Positions 39,001-49,580 of a stretch of 64,000 nucleotides of DNA are shown in pieces. The notes beneath the pieces were generated by a model, which saw nothing but the letters and a program-made list of their open reading frames with translations, was not told where the DNA came from and ran no database searches. The stretch is from Dicaeum eximium. Its lineage: Eukaryota; Chordata; Aves; Passeriformes; Dicaeidae. Every line of letters begins with the position of its first letter. Position 1 is the first letter of the stretch. The stretch lies in assembly GCA_013396995.1 (NCBI GenBank), contig VWZP01005676.1, positions 105,663-169,662 on the forward strand, in the 5' to 3' direction. Made by a program: the position numbers and the translations under genes.

Positions 39001-40480
39001 GTATCCTGTCTCATGAATATTACTGGGTGCTACAGACATTGGTTAAAGGAACTATGAAAAGTCCTGTACTTAATGCTGATTTTAACCTAATTATTAACTT
39101 AAAAGTGCTTCTGCTTCATCCCAACTATTACTTGAGAAATTTTACACATTAAAATGAAATAGCATCATTTGACTTATATGTTTGCACAATGCATTATAAT
39201 GGAATAATAGGGGGACTTTTTGAAATCATCTGAATGATGCTGGAGCTCTCTTCCTTTCTCAGAGGTGAGTGCAATAGTGAGAGAGGAAGGTGTGGGGATT
39301 TACTTCCCAGAACTCCTTTTCTTGACCAGCATCAGGTGACATTTGTGGCTGCACAAAGAGAAACTTCCAAGGAGTTTGACTTCTCAGCCGTGACAGTCCC
39401 ACAAGCCAGAGGAACTCTAGGGGTCCTTGAGTACACAACAAATAGCAAAGATTTGTGCCCCCTGAATATTTATAAATTACTTTCATGAACGACAATGCAG
39501 ATGGTGCTTTACTCCAGGTCTCTCTGTAATTAGCTGGAGGGTCCTGCAGTGGGGAATACTTTTGGGACCTTCAGACTTGAGGCATGGTCTCCATCTCCTC
39601 CAGCCATGAGCGTGAAGGCCTGATGATGCTTTTTGTGTGTTCAGATGGAGGCCTTCCATACGTGGGTGTTGTCTCTGAAGTGTGCTGGACCACATTCCAA
39701 CCTCTCTATTTTCCTAGCTTTCCCCAACTGCAGTTCCTTTTGACATAGATGATTGTCTGCAGAGCTTGTTCCCATAATAGCTGTATCTTTACTAAAATAG
39801 TTCACCTACTAATTCCTCATACTAGAGATCCCATACCTGTTCTTTAATGTGCACAATAATAATACAAAAGCAACCCTCCCATTAGCCTAGCAACAGCCAA
39901 ATTATACCAAAGATATAAAGAAAAATGGCTTAGGCTTCTAGGCTTTGCAAAAACAAATCCTTAGGGGAGATTTAATCACTAAATGCTATGAAGCTGCAGC
40001 TGAAAAAAAAAACCAATTCAGTGGATACAGACCAGAAGAAGAAAAAAATAGAAGTCCATTTAACCAGTAGTAGCACAAACAATAAATACTCTGTGAGACT
40101 GAAGAGCTTCCATTGTGTGATGTGAAAATACATCTTATTCTTTCTGCTTATACTCAGTTCTTGGTGAGACCATTTGTCTATCTCTTCCCTTCTCCTTCTA
40201 AGATTTCCACAAAATGGAGCATTTTTACTTCACATTTATTAATTCATTTCTGTTCTGGAAGAAAAGACAGTTCTGTCAGTTGTAATATCTCTTCAACACT
40301 CAACAACAAGCAGAGGGCCTGGAAAATATATGTTATGCAACAAGTCAACCATTTAAAATATTTCAAAAGTTACTTTCCTTCTGATTTCTCTAAACAAATA
40401 CTAAATGCTCCTAAACCAGAAAGAAGTCACATTCTAGCACTGAAAACAGCAATGAAAACATGCCATTAGTAAACTTGAAT
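36061..40480. other. Unique non-coding DNA, slightly GC-richer at 37.2-38.3 kb
   Basis: A 14-bp palindrome CCATGGGCCCATGG lies at 36183-36196. About 37200-38300 is GC-richer and holds minus-strand frames of 64, 96 and 116 codons that overlap each other in different frames and contain no recognisable domain. A long-decayed retroelement or a processed pseudogene is possible but cannot be supported by eye. The remainder is AT-rich. Confidence 0.45.
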
Positions 40481-40530
40481 TTTAACTCTCAGCTGCTATA
40501 ACCATTTTAACTCTCAGCTGCTATAACCAT
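40481..40530 (+). repeat. Exact 25-bp tandem duplication
   Basis: Two perfect adjacent copies of a 25-base unit beginning TTTAACTCTCAGCTGC and ending ATAACCAT. Zero mismatches suggest a recent duplication, or a local assembly stutter. Confidence 0.92.
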
Positions 40531-42059
40531 TGGTGAAGAGCAAATCTTTCACATCGCAAAGAACTTGGTTAAGATTTTTTTAACCTTTTCAGCACCAGGA
40601 TCTAAAGAATGCTGCTCTTCCTAGTAACCCATTTAGTTCAGTCCAGTGAGACTTTTAAATACATCTATGAGAAATGTTAGGCTTCTATCTTGCAGGAGGT
40701 GATAGGCTTTTTATTCTTTTTTTAAATATTTGTTGGAGTTTCATAGGAACCTCTAAATCTCATGGCCAAGCCCTGATAAAGTGCTGCTCTCTGCCTGGCT
40801 TTGGCATCAGATTTATGAAACCAAAACTAGGGTCAGACCCATTGAAAACCTGCAGTTTCTCTGAGCTTCCTCTCTGCCAAGCTCTCTTTGCTGAATGCAG
40901 AACTCCAAATAGGCTGAAGGCTTCTTGCATCCCTGGGGAGTTCTTGGCTGGTGGATAGAGGAGGGAGCCCAGCCTCCTTCCTCCCTCTCCCAGCCAAAGT
41001 GTCAGGATTGGATGCAGATGCACTGCACCGCCTTCCAAGTTCCTGCACTAACTTGGGAGTCAGCAAGATAAAATTAAAAGTCAGCACAGCGCAGACGTGA
41101 AGCGAGGTCACTCTGTACTTCTGGGGCTGGTCTGACAGCCACCAGACCGGAGAAAAACCGGAGTGAGATCCTGCTGTGCTTGCTGAACAAACAGCTCCTC
41201 CCCACAGGACAGCAGCCTGAAAGGTGGTCAGTCACAAGCTTTTCAGCAAATCCCACTTCTGTAATACCAGGAAACTTAGGTATGATCAAAGTTCTCCTCA
41301 AAGGCCGGGCCAAATTCTGAGCTCAGTTTTATAGGACATGTCCAGAATTATTTCTTAAGCCAGCAGTTGCTGCTGCTTAGTATCAGTATCAATTTGGCCT
41401 ATGCAATTTGGCTAAACTTGCTGAAATTATGGCGAAGTATGTAAATGAGGAATGGTTTTAGTCTCTTAGCTCTTCTTTTCAACCGTTTGCTTTTTCCCTT
41501 TTGGCTCCTGCTTTTCATTTAATTATGCCAAGCTCTAAAATGCATTCTCAATGGCAAGCCAAGGTTTTGAGTAATTGCAAGGAAGGGAGGATTTCTTGTT
41601 CCGACATACACATTAGCTAATTTTCCCTGCGTTCTGATACTAACTATCAGATTCCACCACCCCACCCCCGTCTCTGGGCTGGGTTGTTTTTTTTTCCCCT
41701 TGTTTTCCAATTGCGAAGCAGACATCTGGCAGCTCTCTGGTGGCAATAGCTGATACACTCGCTCTGCTCACTGCACTTGGCCGTTTCTCTGTGGGAGGTA
41801 GGAGAAGAGGCAAAAGGAGCCGTGGTTTCAGATTCAAGCCCTTATTTTTATCCTATGTGATTCCACAGCGGGATGTTTTCTTCCTCCTACCACCCTCAGG
41901 CTCGTGCTTTCTATTATCTCTGAAAGACCCAACGAGCAAAAAAGACTCTCCCTGCCTTTAATACCAAGGAAGATCTTCCCAGTTTTCCTTTTGCAAATAC
42001 CGTTTGTTTCTTCTTTTCCTCAAACCTCAGATGAACCCTTCCCTCTCCAGCAGCCCCAG
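40531..42059. other. Unique non-coding DNA leading to CpG patch
   Basis: About 40930-41320 has moderate G+C and scattered CpG (CAGCGCAGACGTGAAGCG, GACCGGAG, AACCGGAG). Frames of 79-94 codons overlap on both strands without domains. About 41420-41720 returns to AT-rich sequence with a T9 run. Confidence 0.45.
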
Positions 42060-42305
42060 CAGCAAAGGGCACCTGGAGCGGGGCGGGGATGCTGGATGCA
42101 GCGCTGCCACCTGGCCTGCCGGATGGATGCCTGCTGCCTCGGAGGTCGCGGCAATCGGGAAGGGATGTGGAGAGCACCTGCCATGCTGTTTTTTCTGTGG
42201 GAAGAGTCCCCAGGGGACATACTGACATGTGGGAAGGGGAGGGGAGAAGGGAAGCAGCGCATGACTGTATCTGCCATAATTCGCCCTGTTTGTCCCTCGA
42301 GTTCT
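42060..42305. promoter_or_regulatory. CpG-enriched patch with GC box, possible promoter
   Basis: About eleven CpG fall in 245 bases, with GAGCGGGGCGGGGATG (an Sp1-type GC box on plus) near 42076 and TCGGAGGTCGCGGCAATCGG near 42140. The flanks are nearly CpG-free. Immediately downstream (42340-42560) the sequence is very AT-rich. Six overlapping frames of 73-140 codons on both strands reflect lack of stops. A promoter for an unseen non-coding RNA, or an unmethylated regulatory island, is possible; no TATA box or splice site confirms it. Confidence 0.35.
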
Positions 42306-42339
42306 TGAAAGGGAATATAAAAGTACCTCCCACCATGAC

Positions 42340-42560
42340 CTCAAGCTTTCACCTAAATATTTAATAATGATTTATATTACTGTGATGTTGATTAAGACTG
42401 AGTAAATATATACTACACATAAATAATTTCATTCTAAATCAACAGCCCCATTTTTTTTTCCCCAATAATGATCATCATTAGCCTGGAATGTTTCTCATGC
42501 TTATAATTTTTTAATAAATTGAAATTATTTTTATTGCAAAATAATCCCCACATGCCCCTG
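42340..42560. other. AT-rich stretch resembling a conserved non-coding element
   Basis: Dense TAAT and ATTA cores (ATTTAATAATGATTTATATT, AATAATGATCATCATTAG, TTTTTAATAAATTG) occur without simple-repeat structure. Vertebrate developmental enhancers often look like this. Conservation cannot be judged from one genome, so this is an inference from composition only. Confidence 0.25.
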
Positions 42561-45500
42561 TGTAATTTTGAATATTAATTCATTCCTATTCCCATATCTG
42601 TGACAATCTTGCCTGAAGTCATTTAGGCTCATATGAGAATGATCAGATTTTATTCTTGTACAAACTATAGAGTTTTCTATGCTTTTGATACCAATACTTT
42701 TCAGTTTCAACACTGATGCTGACACAAAATAATTGTCAAGGCATCAAGTGGTCTGTGTAAGGGCCTAATTTCATGTGAGACTTCTTTAGTTCTCCATCAC
42801 AAAATATGTGTCTGATAGGCTAGAAATTATTTTGATATTTGGTTCCAACTGTGCAGGCTTGTACACATAACCAATAGATACCTCTTTCATGTTTGCATTT
42901 TTGTCATATTTACCCTACTTTCTTTATTTTCACTCAGTTACATTGCAAAAAACTGCTCCCTGATAATTAAGAAAAAAAGGAAGTACTGAATGTCACTATT
43001 AAGCAAACTTACATCTCTTCAGAAATAACTATGATGTGTCAGCCTCAGATAATATCATCAAGTAATTTTCTGAGTAATACTGATAATTCAGCCTCAAAAT
43101 GGCATTTTTCAATTTCTAAACAAGACATCATAATGTTTGGAGTTGTCATATGAATATGTATTATAAAGCTTTAGTACTTCAGAATGTCTGAATGTATAAA
43201 TATTAAGAAGACCACAGAAGAAAAATTAAAATGCTTTAAAAATAGGCCCAACTGATTGAAAACTCTGGCTAGAAATTTCTGCATTGTAAACTGGGAATGC
43301 CTAGCAGCAGTGAGCCCAGGATGTTGAAGATGTGCCATTAATTTTTAGCCACGTAATCTCAGTCTGAGACTGTCAGCAGCTCTTAATATACCCTATCAGA
43401 GGATCCTCCTAGAATATGTAGAACAGGCTTGGTGAGTAGAGACACAAAAAAAACCCAAGAAAAACCTGCAGCTCACAGTTCTGGCTTCACTGCAAGTGAT
43501 AGTAATTATCTTCACTGTTTGCTTTAAGCTCAGTCACAGGGCAGGACTATGAGGGCTGGGGAAGAAGGCTTTAAGCAGAAACCTGAACGTGAGACAGAGC
43601 GCGACAGTGTAAAAACAACACTTTTGTGGAAGTGTCTTTTGTTCTAAGCACATTTCTGGTTAATTTTAAGAAAGACTGATGTAACACACAGCCAACTAGA
43701 GAAGTTATGTTCAGGTTCTGCAGCAGTAGAATTGGCCTGACACCAGCCTGAGGGCAGGCTTCTACCAGCACGGGAGTTTATTTATCCCAATCACTGCTCC
43801 ATTAGGGCCATTCTATGTTTCAGAGGCCATCAGTGCTACAACTGCTGCTCACTTGCCCTGTCCCTGCTCCAGAAGGAGGTCCTTCCCCAGTGTGCTTCGT
43901 GGGGCCAGATTACCTCTTCTGTCTGCACAGGTAGGCAAGGTTACACTTGAGCCGTCTGTCTGGTGTGTCACCCCTGCACTCAGACGGGGTTCAGACAAAT
44001 CCATCATCACAGACGGCTGCTGCACACCAGCAGGGATCTGTAAGACAATGGTACTGCCTTGCTTTTTGGCTCCTGCATTAAGGTGACCCAACTCTACAGC
44101 GTGCAAAGTGTTGTGCTGCCAGTCTTAACTCAGAGTGAGCAGTCTCAGCTCGTCACAGTACTCTTGACAGACTGGGTGTTGGCTCATTTTCAGAGTTTCC
44201 ATGGATTTTAAAATTGCTTTGATGACCCACATTTTGGGAAGGGGGTGGGGGGCAGTGGAGGGGACGAGACAGGGGGGGCACAACAAATTGGGGAAAAAGG
44301 ATTTGTCTCTCCATTTATGCCTAAGCACCAAATGAGGCATCCTCACCCTCACCAGAAGTATAGATCAGAGTCACAGCATCCTCATGCTTTGTTGTGCACC
44401 CCACACCCAGGGCTTTAAGTAATTTACAGGAGGAAAAAGTCAGTAAATTCATTTTAAAGGAAACTTTCAGTTATTTTTTCTCCAGTATTGGCTTTTAAAT
44501 GGATCTGCATGGTTTTTAAATGGTTCTGTACCACGGAACTGCTGTCTTCCTCAGATTTTTTAAAAGTAATCTCCTATATAATTTAGATTCAAGTCTGACT
44601 TGGTTTTTCACTTGTACAGAAGTTTATCACATGTTAAGAATTGGCTAAAGTAGGAAAAAAAGAGAGACTCAGCAAGAGAGTTGTAAGCACTTATATTTTA
44701 CCTGACATTTGGGACAGACAAAGTGCATGTATATGATTGGTTACTGTGGCTCTGCACTAACTCGTTGAGCTGCAGTAAACTTAGCATCTGTCTGAGCCCT
44801 GAGGGTTTGTCTACAAACAAAAGTTGTTGTGTTTAACCATACCACTGAAGTGCAACACAGCCCTCAAGGACAGATGCAGTCAGTTTGATATAAAAGTATG
44901 CAAACCCACAGAATTTGGGCCTATAGGAGAATAGCAGTAAGCTAAAGGTATATAAAGTATCTTTGTACCTTAGTATAGCATTACCTATAGGAGAAAACAC
45001 CAGCGTATCACCACTTCATGCAATTAAGTCAGTGAAAATAGTGTGCAGAAACCAGGCTGGAAGTAATACAGTACCATTACTGCTGTTAAAATTATAACTG
45101 AGCACATGTTTCAAGTCTTTCCACTTCTGTGGTGTGTGTCATTCAGCAGGGAAGAAAATCACCCAGACTGCACATAGGAGAAGTGTGTGGGGTGGGAGGG
45201 AAACACACAAATGGTAAAATGCCACCAAGAGTCTTGTGTAAGAGATATTAAACCTTTCTGTTTAAGTAAGAAATGGTGCTTTAAAAATTCAGGAACTGGA
45301 GAACAGGAAGAAATCTGATTCAAAAATTACTTGATCAAACAGTCAGTTGCTAAGATTTCTGCATTATGTGTTCACTTGGTAATTCATGATGATTAGGTGA
45401 CTTTAGGAAGGTGGAAAGTATGAGAGTGACAGGAGAGTTGGCAAACAAGTTTTTCTGTAGCTCTTGTAGGAGCTTGTAGGAACCCATATATAATGTATCC

Positions 45501-45971
45501 ACTGTTTTAAAGAGGAGCAAGAGAAAACATGAGCCTTGCACATGCATTGGTAGATAGACCTAAAATCTAATATGAAATATACATTATACGCTGAATATAT
45601 GCATAGAATGTGGTCTATGAGGAAATTCTTTGTGGTGGAGGGACAGTATTGCTTCTGGAATGGATAATAAATTACAGACCATTTCTTTTGGCATGATTTA
45701 GAATATTTATTGCAAATATCTGCCATAACATAATCTGCTGTGTCACACAAACCAGTAAAATGTGTAGGGCATACTCTTTTGTCCTCTGAGGAAAATGTGA
45801 AATCTGAATTTCAGTTTTAGAAAAAGGTTTCTGTCGAGGTTGGATCATCACAGTCAAATGAAAAGTGACAGCCACTGTTATAGAAAACATGCCCATCCTT
45901 CAATGGTGATGCATGACTTTATGCTGATGTATTTCTTTTTGACTTCCATGATGCATTGATGTATTAGAGTC
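42561..45971. other. Unique AT-rich non-coding DNA, no gene seen
   Basis: No dispersed repeat or exon recognised. About 43850-44110 is GC-richer with opposing frames of 77 and 85 codons. A G-rich motif at 44236-44263 is listed separately. The rest is ordinary AT-rich sequence. Confidence 0.5.
44236..44263 (+). repeat. G-quadruplex motif
   Basis: Four G-tracts, GGG AA GGGGG T GGGGGG, a 7-base loop, then GGGG, meet the G3+N1-7 rule. A further G7 run follows at about 44272. Function is unknown. Confidence 0.75.
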
Positions 45972-46636
45972 TGTTGGGGTTACCTGGTGGGGCTTTGGTT
46001 GCCGGTGGACCACAGGGGTGTGTGAGAGGCTGGAATGTGAGGGGTCAGTGACTCAAACAGAGGGTGCTTTGCTGAGGCCAGGTGTGCAGCCCCCAGCCAA
46101 AAGGGAGGAGAAGAGGTTTTGGGGGTGCAGAGAAACCTCTGATTGGCATAAAGACAGCCCAGGAGCAGAGGAGTGAGCACCCACCACCGGAGGATGGCCA
46201 TGACCCATCTTTGCTTAGCAGCAGGAAGGGTTGTGAGCCAGATGGGAGAAAAGAAATGGACCCTGTGGAGACAGAATAGTGCTTTTTGTCACGGCAGTGC
46301 CCTCCCTTGCACAAACAGGCTCAGGTGTAAATCTGCCCAGGGATAGAAGGGAGAGAAGCTGAGCCTAGGAAGAAGGGTAGGAGAAGGGTTTTTAGTTTTA
46401 TTCTTATTTCTCACTATACTAGTCTGTTACAATTAATTGGTGATGTATTATACTGATTTCTCCTGGAATCTGCTTTGCTCCTGACAGTAATTAGTAAGTG
46501 ACCACCCTGTCCTTAGCCTGACTCATGAGCCTCTCAGCATATTTTCTCCCTCTGTCCTGTTGATGGAGAGAGAGTGATAGAGCAGGCTAGAACCTTGTTG
46601 GATAGCTGACAAGCCAGTCAAGGTGAGCTCACCACA
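45972..46636 (+). mobile_element. Solo LTR of an avian endogenous retrovirus
   Basis: The 3' half follows a widespread avian ERV LTR: TTTTTAGTTTTATTCTTATT, TCTCACTATACTAGTCTGTT, a TAATTGGTGATGTATTATAC run, GTAATTAGTAAGTGACCACC, CTGTCCTTAGCCTGACTCAT, GAGCCTCTCAGCATATTTTC and AGAGAGTGATAGAGCAGGCT, closing in CTCACCACA. The 5' end TGTTGGGGTTACCTGGTGGG fits the start of related avian LTRs, so the ends are TGTTG...CCACA. Bases next to the ends (GAGTC and GAGAG) match only partly, so no clear target duplication is claimed. No internal gag/pol sequence adjoins it. Sense is plus. The 5' boundary is less certain than the 3' one. Confidence 0.72.
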
Positions 46637-46968
46637 GAGAGAATAGTGTTAAAGGACATACTCTCATATGATTTTTCCTTCTCTTGCATTAGCAACTATC
46701 TCAAATAGTAAAATGCCACTTAAGTGTGACACAAGCAATACCCCCTGTAAAGAAGAACCTTCCTTCACCAGAGTCACCAGTCTTCTAGAACCAACTTTTT
46801 CAAAACACAAGCATCAAAGTGCTGACTTCATTTCATCATAAAATATTTAATTTTGTCATTATATTTCCAAATCACAAATTCTCTCTAAATCTTCTGTACC
46901 AAAACATTTAGCATTATTAGAAGAACACAGATTCATACTCCCCCTAAAAAAAAAAATAAAATCCCCCC

Positions 46969-46969
<1 letters not shown>

Positions 46970-47008
<39 letters not shown>
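46970..47008 (+). repeat. A39 homopolymer next to C7 run
   Basis: Thirty-nine consecutive A follow CCCCTA11TAAAATC7. Nothing upstream looks like a retroposed transcript, and avian CR1 elements do not end in poly-A, so the origin is unclear. Length is probably unreliable because long homopolymers are hard to assemble. Confidence 0.9.
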
Positions 47009-47011
<3 letters not shown>

Positions 47012-47716
47012 GAAGTAAGGCACAGCAGTATTGGGCAGCTGTTCCCAGAACAGTGATGCACCAGTGCTTTGTGCTGATTGTGCAGATACACACATGCACT
47101 GAATCAATGCAGTGGACCTTTTCCAGACAGATTACATCCAGAAATAGTTATCTGCTGGGCATTTCATAAGGATGAAAGCAGCTACAGCCAAAACCAATAT
47201 CTGATTGTTACACCAGTGTGGAACAGGCAGTTCCTCTTCAGGCCTTTTATTATTTAAAGAGAGAAATATTCAGAAGAGTGCTAAATTACTGGGCATTATC
47301 TCCTATAGTGGTACTTCTCATATCCCTGAAATTAAGAGGGACATGTTGACAATCTGTAGAGTTTGAAGCTTCTCTAATTCCAGCTTACTTTATGTGTATC
47401 AAAGGTTGTCTACTTAGCAAGTATAGCGCCTCAACTCCAGCCAAACACAAAGAGTTTTTCCTGGTGTTTCCCTTTGTCTGTAACCTGTGACACTTTCTGA
47501 TACTCAGGATATGAATAGGAAAAGGCTTTCCAGTCATCCCTTATACCTACCTCTTCCAGACTCTAATATGCCTTGAGTATATTCCTCTGTAAGAAAAGCT
47601 GCCCAGAAGGAGGTGTAGGTGATAACTATACTGGGCAGCATTCTTGCATGATCCAAGGGGCACTGAAGAGAATGTGCTCTGAAGTTTCTGCAAAGTGAAC
47701 CCAGCTTCCCTAGTAG
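47009..47716. other. Unique non-coding DNA, no gene seen
   Basis: Ordinary sequence without open frames of note, repeats or RNA-gene signatures. Confidence 0.5.
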
Positions 47717-47786
47717 AATAATGTTCTACCTCATGAAATCTGAAACTTCTCTGTAAGTTTCAGATTTCATGAGGTAGAACATTATT
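47717..47786. repeat. Perfect inverted repeat: 31-bp arms, 8-nt loop
   Basis: The left arm 47717-47747 (starts AATAATGTTCTACCTCATGA, ends TCTGAAACT) is the exact reverse complement of the right arm 47756-47786 (starts AGTTTCAGATTTCATGAGG, ends GAACATTATT). The loop is TCTCTGTA at 47748-47755. All 31 pairs are Watson-Crick. Complementarity stops abruptly at the outer ends. As RNA this would be a very stable hairpin; as DNA, a cruciform-forming palindrome. A known miRNA precursor would normally show bulges, and I do not recognise the arms as a known miRNA. Likely origins are a recent fold-back template switch during replication, the ends of a tiny foldback element, or a sequencing or assembly fold-back. 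Confidence 0.95.
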
Positions 47787-48359
47787 TTAGCTCACCTTTT
47801 AAATAACCATACATAAAATCACCTATCAGTGATGCCTAATAGACATGGTAAGTCAGTCTTGTATCTCACCCATGTGTTAGGTCTAATATATTCATTGGCA
47901 TATGCAGATACATATAAACTTTTTTTCTTCTTTTACTGTTTTTACATCTATCTAAGCCAACTGAGTTCAATTCTTTCAAACAATAGTGAAAGAAGAGCCA
48001 ACTCCATAGATCTGAATAACCCGTACCCTTTAAAAATGCAATTTCACCAAACATTTGTGGTGTAAATGAACTGTTTGGTTGATTATAGACACCATTGCTG
48101 GCGCACAAGATGACCACAGCCTAGTAGGTGTATCTTTCTATTTCTAGTTCACTTTCATTAAAATTTCTATTTAGAGTAGTTTTGTTAATAATAAAAAACC
48201 CTGCCATTTGTGATGCATATCCAACAATGATAACACACTGACCACACAGCAAAGCAGGGCACTTCAGCTATAAAATTGCATTTCTTCTTAGCTTTCAGAC
48301 AAGTTTATACAATATGCTGAGTAACATATGGGCCAGTAATAAGTAATGAGGCCATTAGA
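47787..48359. other. Unique AT-rich non-coding DNA, no gene seen
   Basis: Short frames of 78 and 83 codons overlap on opposite strands; nothing recognisable. Confidence 0.5.
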
Positions 48360-48840
48360 TGTAATAAACGGTGTGAAACGCGCAGGCATCTGGGGTGGGA
48401 CCCACAGTTTTGAATCCTGCCCCATACATACTGCCAAGGGAGTCAAAATCCCTTGGGAGGACAACCTGGACATCCTGTAAATTGCACAGAGCTCTGCTCT
48501 TGCAGCTCGCAGCCTCCTTTCTCTTGACTAAAAGTCCGGAAGACAATGAGGACAATCATCATTCTTATTTCTTGCTGTGGGTACACAGGAGTGGGAAATT
48601 ACGCGGGAACTTTCTCGGGCTGTGAGAAGGACTGAACCCAAGTCTCTGGACGCTTCTGTTACCCAGTGAGTGGTGGCTGCTCCTTTCTCTTTAGAGACAA
48701 ACGAATTGACCACATCAGCATTGAGATGAGAGCCTGATCCTGACGACGAGGAGCCACAAAAGGAGCCACGTGTGTTTGGAGGGGAGCACACAGTTTGAGT
48801 CATGCATCATATCAGGCAGAGACTCGGAGCTCGCACTGAG
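48360..48840. promoter_or_regulatory. CpG-enriched patch, possible regulatory DNA
   Basis: About fourteen CpG fall in 480 bases (GAAACGCGCAGG, AAGTCCGGAAG, TTACGCGGGAAC, TTCTCGGGC, CTGACGACGAGG, ACTCGGAGCTCGCACT), plus an E-box CACGTG near 48769. Surrounding sequence is CpG-poor. Overlapping frames on both strands lack domains. It could be a weak promoter or enhancer. Evidence is compositional only. Confidence 0.3.
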
Positions 48841-49548
48841 AGCTGCAAAAGGATGGATCTCTAAGTCAGAGCTCTTTTAAGACTTTCAAGTCAAAGAAGT
48901 ATATGCCCATGGCTAAAATTCAAAGACAGTATCTACAGACCTGAGTCTTACACTTTCATGGCATAGCTCCACTCTAGTTCTGCCTCAGCCCTTTATTTGG
49001 CATAGTCCATGCTTTCATCTTGACACAGATAACTGGATCGTTCAGTTAGCATGAACTAAGATACAGAATCACTGATTTTTTCTGATATTTGACCTTCTAG
49101 AAGTAAGATTTTTAAAAAGCAACATAGAGAATATGGCATGTTTTCATTAGATTTTATGTTTTATATACATACCCAAACATATCAGGAACTCTAGGGCAAA
49201 AGTAACTTCTGAAGTCTGGGTGATGTTGTAGCCATTGTCCTTCCAAAATGGGGGATGTCATTAACAGATACTCACTGAAGAAAGAGTCTATGTCAAAACA
49301 GGCACATATATAGAAATATTCTTTTTTCTTTAAAAAAAAAAATAGAAGGGAGCAAAAAAGTGTTTTTCATCGACAGAATTCTTAAACTGTCTCCTCAGTT
49401 TTGTGCAAACTATTATTATTTTCAGGATCTCAGTATTAAAAATTTTGCAGGCTTGAAGCAAAATGTTATATACAGTGGAAAATAGAAGCTACATAAATAA
49501 TTATTAGTAGATTAAAAATAACTTACCCATGAATACATAGTTTAAAAA
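48841..49548. other. Unique AT-rich non-coding DNA, no gene seen
   Basis: Contains A-rich runs (A11 near 49333) but no exon or dispersed repeat that I recognise. Confidence 0.5.
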
Positions 49549-49580
49549 NNNNNNNNNNNNNNNNNNNNNNNNNNNNNNNN
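49549..49580. other. Assembly gap of 32 N inside poly-A
   Basis: Thirty-two N lie between TTTAAAAA and A12. The gap most likely hides a long A homopolymer or an A-rich simple repeat; its length is an estimate by the assembler. Confidence 0.98.

Noticed and set aside
41914..42336. Minus-strand open frame of 140 codons over the CpG patch
   Set aside because: Six frames are open at once here, which is a sign of few stop codons in GC-rich DNA and not of coding.
46859..47107. Minus-strand frame of 82 codons with a poly-Phe run
   Set aside because: The Phe run is only the translation of the A39 homopolymer.
47717..47786. Known microRNA precursor
   Set aside because: I do not recognise either arm as a known mature miRNA, and a 31-bp stem without any bulge is atypical; kept only as an unexplained inverted repeat.
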